Source of the DNA: Bacteroidota bacterium | Lineage (GTDB): Bacteria; Bacteroidota; Bacteroidia; Chitinophagales; Chitinophagaceae | DNA length: 25,848 nt | NCBI GenBank assembly: GCA_023426425.1 | Contig: JAFAAT010000019.1 | Location: 1-25,848 of the forward strand | Direction of reading: 5' to 3' | In this document: in pieces, positions 23,274-25,848 of the stretch | How positions within the stretch are numbered: the stretch's first letter is position 1 | How the letters are laid out: each line of letters starts with the position of its first letter | Notes under the pieces: model-generated | The model's database searches: none | Told to the model about the DNA's origin: nothing | Seen by the model: only the letters and a program-made list of their open reading frames with translations | Translations under genes and position numbers: made by a program

Positions 23274-24365
23274 ATGCGCCTGATGTTGAATGCTGATGAG
23301 ATTATAACGGATAAAGAACTGTCCTGGCTGGAAAAATATATCGAGAATGCTTCACCTACCGGCAACGAACGCGACGGGCAACATCTCTGGCTCGAATATA
23401 TCAAACCGTCTATAGATGAACATTTTGTTGACAACTATGGCAACGTAGCTGCCATCATGAATCCCGGCAAGGACTTCAAAGTTCATCGAAGCACATGCTG
23501 ATGAGATTGCCTGGTATGTGAACAGAATCACCCCCGGCGGGTATATTCACGTTACCTCCACAGGCGGAACTGATGCGGGTATAGCACCTTCGCAAAGAGT
23601 GAATATCCATACCGGAAAGGGAATTGTCAAGGGTATATTTGGCTGGCCGGCAATTCATACCAGGCCAATGCCGGAGAATAATCCAACATCCACCAATATC
23701 TTTATCGACTGCGGTTGTAAATCCAGGGAGGAGGCCGAAGGTCTAGGAGTTCAGGTCGGTGACCTGATTACCTATGAGTGTGCTTTCATGGTTCTGAATC
23801 ATAAATACCTTACAGGTAGAGCACTGGACAACCGCCTCGGCGGTTTTGCCATCGCCCGCCTCGCACACCTGCTGAAACAAGAAGGTGTTGAACTCCCTTT
23901 TTCCCTTTACTTCGTAAACGCAGTGCAGGAAGAGGTAGGGACCCGCGGCGCCCAGATGATTGCAGAAACTATTAAACCAAATTGTGTCTTTGTCACCGAT
24001 GTTACCCATGCCACCCGCTCACCTATGATGGACCAGGACAAAGAAGGTGATATTGAACTTGGAAAAGGTGTAGTGATCCCCAAATCCCCACCAATTCACA
24101 ATAAGCTGCGCAAGCTCCTATCGGACACAGCAGGTGAGTACGAGATCCCCTGGCAACCTTCGGCAATAACCAAGGAAACAGGCACAGATGCCGATGCGTT
24201 TGCCTATGCACGCGGCGGCATCCCACCGCGCTTCTTTCCTTCCCATTGCGCTATATGCACACCACCGTCGAAACAGCCCATTGCGACGATGTTACAGGTA
24301 TGATCCGCGTGCTCTACCACTCGCTTCAGAAGCTTAAACCCTCATTTGACTTCAGGTATTTCTAA
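23274..24365 (+). pseudogene. M42-family metallo-aminopeptidase interrupted by two frameshifts
   Basis: Three reading-frame pieces together give one full M42 (glutamyl aminopeptidase/endoglucanase M-like) protein. Piece 1 (23274-23483; alternative ATG 23283) ends NPGKDFKV. Piece 2 begins IEAHADEIAWYVNRI at 23485, containing the first metal-binding His. It runs through RALDNRLGG, NAVQEEVGTRGA with the catalytic Glu pair, VTDVTH and GTDADAFAYARGGI to 24222. Piece 3 resumes with TALLSFPLRYMHTTVE at 24225 and ends FDFRYF at 24362, stop TAA 24363-24365. The first shift at about 23484 is +1 (or minus 2), the second in the CCC run at 24222-24224 is minus 1. All metal and catalytic residues survive. 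So this is either a very young pseudogene or two sequencing errors. Confidence 0.88.
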
Positions 24366-24929
24366 CACAGCTTCAAATCTGTTCAATGCCTGCTCCTGGA
24401 GGCTGCTGTTGGCAACAGTACGCAGCTTCTTGAGCATTTGCAGAAACGCGGCCTTTACGGTCCGGTCAGTTTTCCCATAATCCCAGATCTGGTACACACA
24501 ATGGTCAAACAGTTCATGAAAGCTGCGCCGTATGATCGAGATACGCACACACCCCGACTTGTCAGCATAGCTCGAAGCCCAGGGATGCTGCATCACTTCC
24601 GCAAACAGGTCTGTGAGTGCATCAATACATAATACTGCGGTACCTGGGTCAGCAATCGACGGGCTTAACGCTTTCACGGCGACTTCTGTCAGGTGCATAT
24701 ACCCGTAATAGGCATTCCTGTCTATTTCCTGGCTGTTGTAGAAGTTCAGGTGGTTTAAAATTCGAGCTATCAGTTCCTGCGAGGGTTCTTTGTCGGAATA
24801 CAGGGTACAAACCGGTTCACCTTTAAGCAGGTAGCTTCCGGCAGGCAAATCAAACTCCAGGTAAAGGTCCTCGCATACCGCTATATGCATCAGCCTCTCG
24901 CGGTTGAATCCCTGAAAATAGCTGCTCAC
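24342..24929 (-). pseudogene. C-terminal remnant of a DUF2254 membrane protein
   Basis: The 195 residues from GTG at 24929 match the soluble C-terminal half of DUF2254 proteins: VSSYFQGFNRERLMHIA, LYLEFDLPAGSYLLKGEPV, then DPGTAVLCIDALTDLF and a helical end. The homology reaches further upstream (SFIIKAPVSSY) in the same frame, to a TAA at 25023-25025, without any ATG. Complete members are about 400 or more residues with several N-terminal membrane helices; these are missing, and the DNA beyond the stop (25026-25233) encodes something else on the other strand. It therefore looks 5'-truncated by a deletion or rearrangement. Its stop lies inside the restored 3' end of the convergent M42 gene (24-base overlap). 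Whether a shortened protein is made is unknown. Confidence 0.72.
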
Positions 24930-25101
24930 AGGCGCTTTGATAATAAACGACTGGCTGTCCTCGCCTCTGCCGAGTTTTTCAGTGGAACGTCTTTTCGAGT
25001 TGCGTCGAAATGTCTGTTCTAGTTAATAATTCAGGAAAATCAGCAGGTTACGCGCTTGCTGGTCTGATTGTTTCTTATAAAGCGCAATAAAACCTTATCA
25101 T

Positions 25102-25233
25102 ATGAATATCCCAATGATTAAAAACGTAAAGAAGACAAAAGCGATTCTTGGCCTGGTAACCGCGCTGTTCAGCCTGGGCATAGCCATTCAGCAGATCTAC
25201 CACCTGAAGAAAGGCCAGGTTTCACAGGCTTAA
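25102..25233 (+). CDS. Small single-pass membrane peptide, 43 residues
   Basis: ATG at 25102 opens 43 codons ending TAA at 25231-25233. The peptide has a basic N-terminus (MIKNVKKTK), one hydrophobic segment (AILGLVTALFSLGIAI, about residues 14-29), then QQIYHLKKGQVSQA. This is a typical small inner-membrane protein layout with cytoplasmic or periplasmic polar ends. Coding status is inferred from this amphipathic order and a clean stop. No promoter match, terminator or known family was recognised. It starts just beyond the truncation point of the DUF2254 remnant, on the opposite strand, and ends where the repeat region begins. A toxin-like role cannot be excluded but nothing supports it. Confidence 0.45.
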   Translation: MNIPMIKNVKKTKAILGLVTALFSLGIAIQQIYHLKKGQVSQA

Positions 25234-25238
25234 TTAGT

Positions 25239-25531
25239 GTTTTTTTGTGTTTTCGTGTTTTTGTTGAGTTGACCCTCGTGAGTGGGCGTCGCGGGGTTTT
25301 TTAGTTACACGGAGGACGCTGAGACGGTTGGCTCTTGCGGCTAAAGTTTTGAGAGAGCCACAGAGGCCCAACGCGAGTAAGTTGTTTTTTTGTTTTTTCG
25401 TGTTTTTGTTTAGCTGACCCTCGCGAGTGAATATTGCGAGGGTTTTGTTAGATATGTTCTTTTGTTTTTTCGTGTTTTTGTTGAGTTGATCTTCGCGAGT
25501 GGGCGTCGCGGGGTTTTTAGTTACACGGAGG
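25239..25531. repeat. Diverged direct repeats, about 72 bp period
   Basis: A T-rich segment containing TTTTCGTGTTTTTGTT, then (T/C)TGACCCTCG(T/C)GAGTG and GCGGGGTTTT, recurs with its CGTG core at 25254, 25399 and 25471. The spacings are 145 and 72, so a decayed copy may lie between the first two. Copies 1 and 3 also share TTAGTTACACGGAGG. The minus-strand frame across it (25234-25569) encodes only the repeat and is not a gene. Confidence 0.8.
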
Positions 25532-25538
25532 CTTTCTT

Positions 25539-25566
25539 CTACTTTTTTGCTTGCCCAAAAAAGTAG
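25539..25566. repeat. Inverted repeat CTACTTTTTT / AAAAAAGTAG
   Basis: A perfect 10-bp stem with loop GCTTGCCC. The same kind of element is common between genes in Bacteroidota. A-rich and T-rich arms would allow it to terminate transcription from either side. Confidence 0.75.
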
Positions 25567-25578
25567 CAAAAAAGGGCA

Positions 25579-25607
25579 GCCGCCATCAAAGACGCCGTGA
25601 TGGCGGC
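25579..25607. repeat. GC-rich inverted repeat GCCGCCATCA / TGATGGCGGC
   Basis: A perfect 10-bp stem around a 9-base loop, 12 bases after the preceding inverted repeat. It may be a terminator or part of the same composite intergenic element. Confidence 0.7.
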
Positions 25608-25703
25608 GGTCTTACTATTTGGCTGAATTGCTACTGTGCTGCCTGGCAGAGGAATGCTATTCTCCAGTGCGAGTAATAACCACGCGAGACAGAAGGAGAC
25701 GTT

Positions 25704-25769
25704 CGACTCCTTCGGAGTCGTTTCCCGTTGGTGATCTAGAATCTATAAACATGTGACCCCTTCGGGGTC
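25704..25769. repeat. Pair of CTTCGG-type short palindromes
   Basis: CGACTCC-TTC-GGAGTCG at 25704-25720 and GACCCC-TTC-GGGGTC at 25755-25769 share a plan, with compensating base changes in the stems. They belong to a class of short hairpins scattered in this group. No gene was seen from 25234 to the window end at 25848. Confidence 0.75.
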
Positions 25770-25848
25770 GGTTGAGGAAAGTCAGCCCAGACTGCCTGCT
25801 TCTTCCTGCCTGCTGCCTCTTGTCAACGCTATTCAGGCAACAACAATC

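Noticed and set aside
22897..23283. 128-residue plus-strand frame, very rich in Leu/Val/Ile, resembling a membrane protein
   Set aside because: It is the antisense of the Asn/Gln repeat gene; AAC/AAT and CAA/CAG codons read backwards give Val/Ile and Leu. No start context or sensible C-terminal part.
23274..24365. Programmed ribosomal frameshifting in the M42 gene
   Set aside because: There is no slippery heptamer or downstream structure at 23484, and a second opposite shift 740 bases on would also be needed; error or decay is simpler.
25234..25569. 111-residue minus-strand frame with repeated TREDQLNKNTKKQKN-like peptides
   Set aside because: It is a read-through of diverged DNA repeats, with no good start and frame use that follows the repeat and not a protein.

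Overview
The window looks like a chromosomal segment of a Bacteroidota bacterium, most likely from the Chitinophagales. Four things point there. A gliding-motility lipoprotein (GldD) is present. Two secreted proteins end in type IX secretion (T9SS) sorting domains. Several genes are preceded by the Bacteroidota vegetative promoter pattern (TTTG, about 19 bases, TAnnTTTG). The intergenic palindromic repeats are of the kind that litter genomes of this group. No rRNA, tRNA, insertion sequence, prophage or CRISPR array was recognised.

Layout. Positions 1-1829 (minus): a membrane O-mannosyltransferase-like protein cut by the window edge, and biotin ligase BirA, with a 3-base gap. Positions 1808-5000 (plus): ribosome silencing factor RsfS, FtsH protease and a LUD-domain protein, the last with its own promoter overlapping the ftsH terminator. 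Positions 5292-5753: an unrecognised protein. Positions 5812-9759 (minus): an SRAP (HMCES/YedK-like) DNA-crosslink protein, an OmpA-like protein, GldD and NADP-dependent isocitrate dehydrogenase. Positions 9984-20358 (plus): a ClC chloride/proton antiporter, a 1206-residue subtilase with MAM-like and T9SS domains, a small heat-shock protein, a small basic DUF6496-like protein, a CBM9/DUF5916 outer-membrane protein, YwbE, and a His/Asp-rich beta-propeller with a T9SS domain. Positions 20359-20801: a terminator, a tandem palindromic repeat array and related palindromes. Positions 20802-22265 (minus): a lipoprotein joining a cytochrome c-like domain to a YVTN-type propeller.

The right end is less conserved. 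It holds a doubtful 100-residue frame, a 62-residue Asn/Gln/Arg/Glu octapeptide-repeat protein, an M42-family aminopeptidase broken by two opposite frameshifts, the C-terminal remnant of a DUF2254 membrane protein, an unlisted 43-residue membrane peptide, and 600 bases of repeats.

Functional picture. Most genes are housekeeping: biotinylation, ribosome hibernation, membrane proteolysis, TCA cycle, DNA-lesion protection. A clear envelope/secretion theme (GldD, OmpA, T9SS cargo, DUF5916, lipoprotein cytochrome) is added. I do not see a multi-gene defence or biosynthetic system. The most unusual items are the octapeptide-repeat protein, the repeat array, the twice-frameshifted M42 gene, and the convergent pair of secreted propeller proteins.
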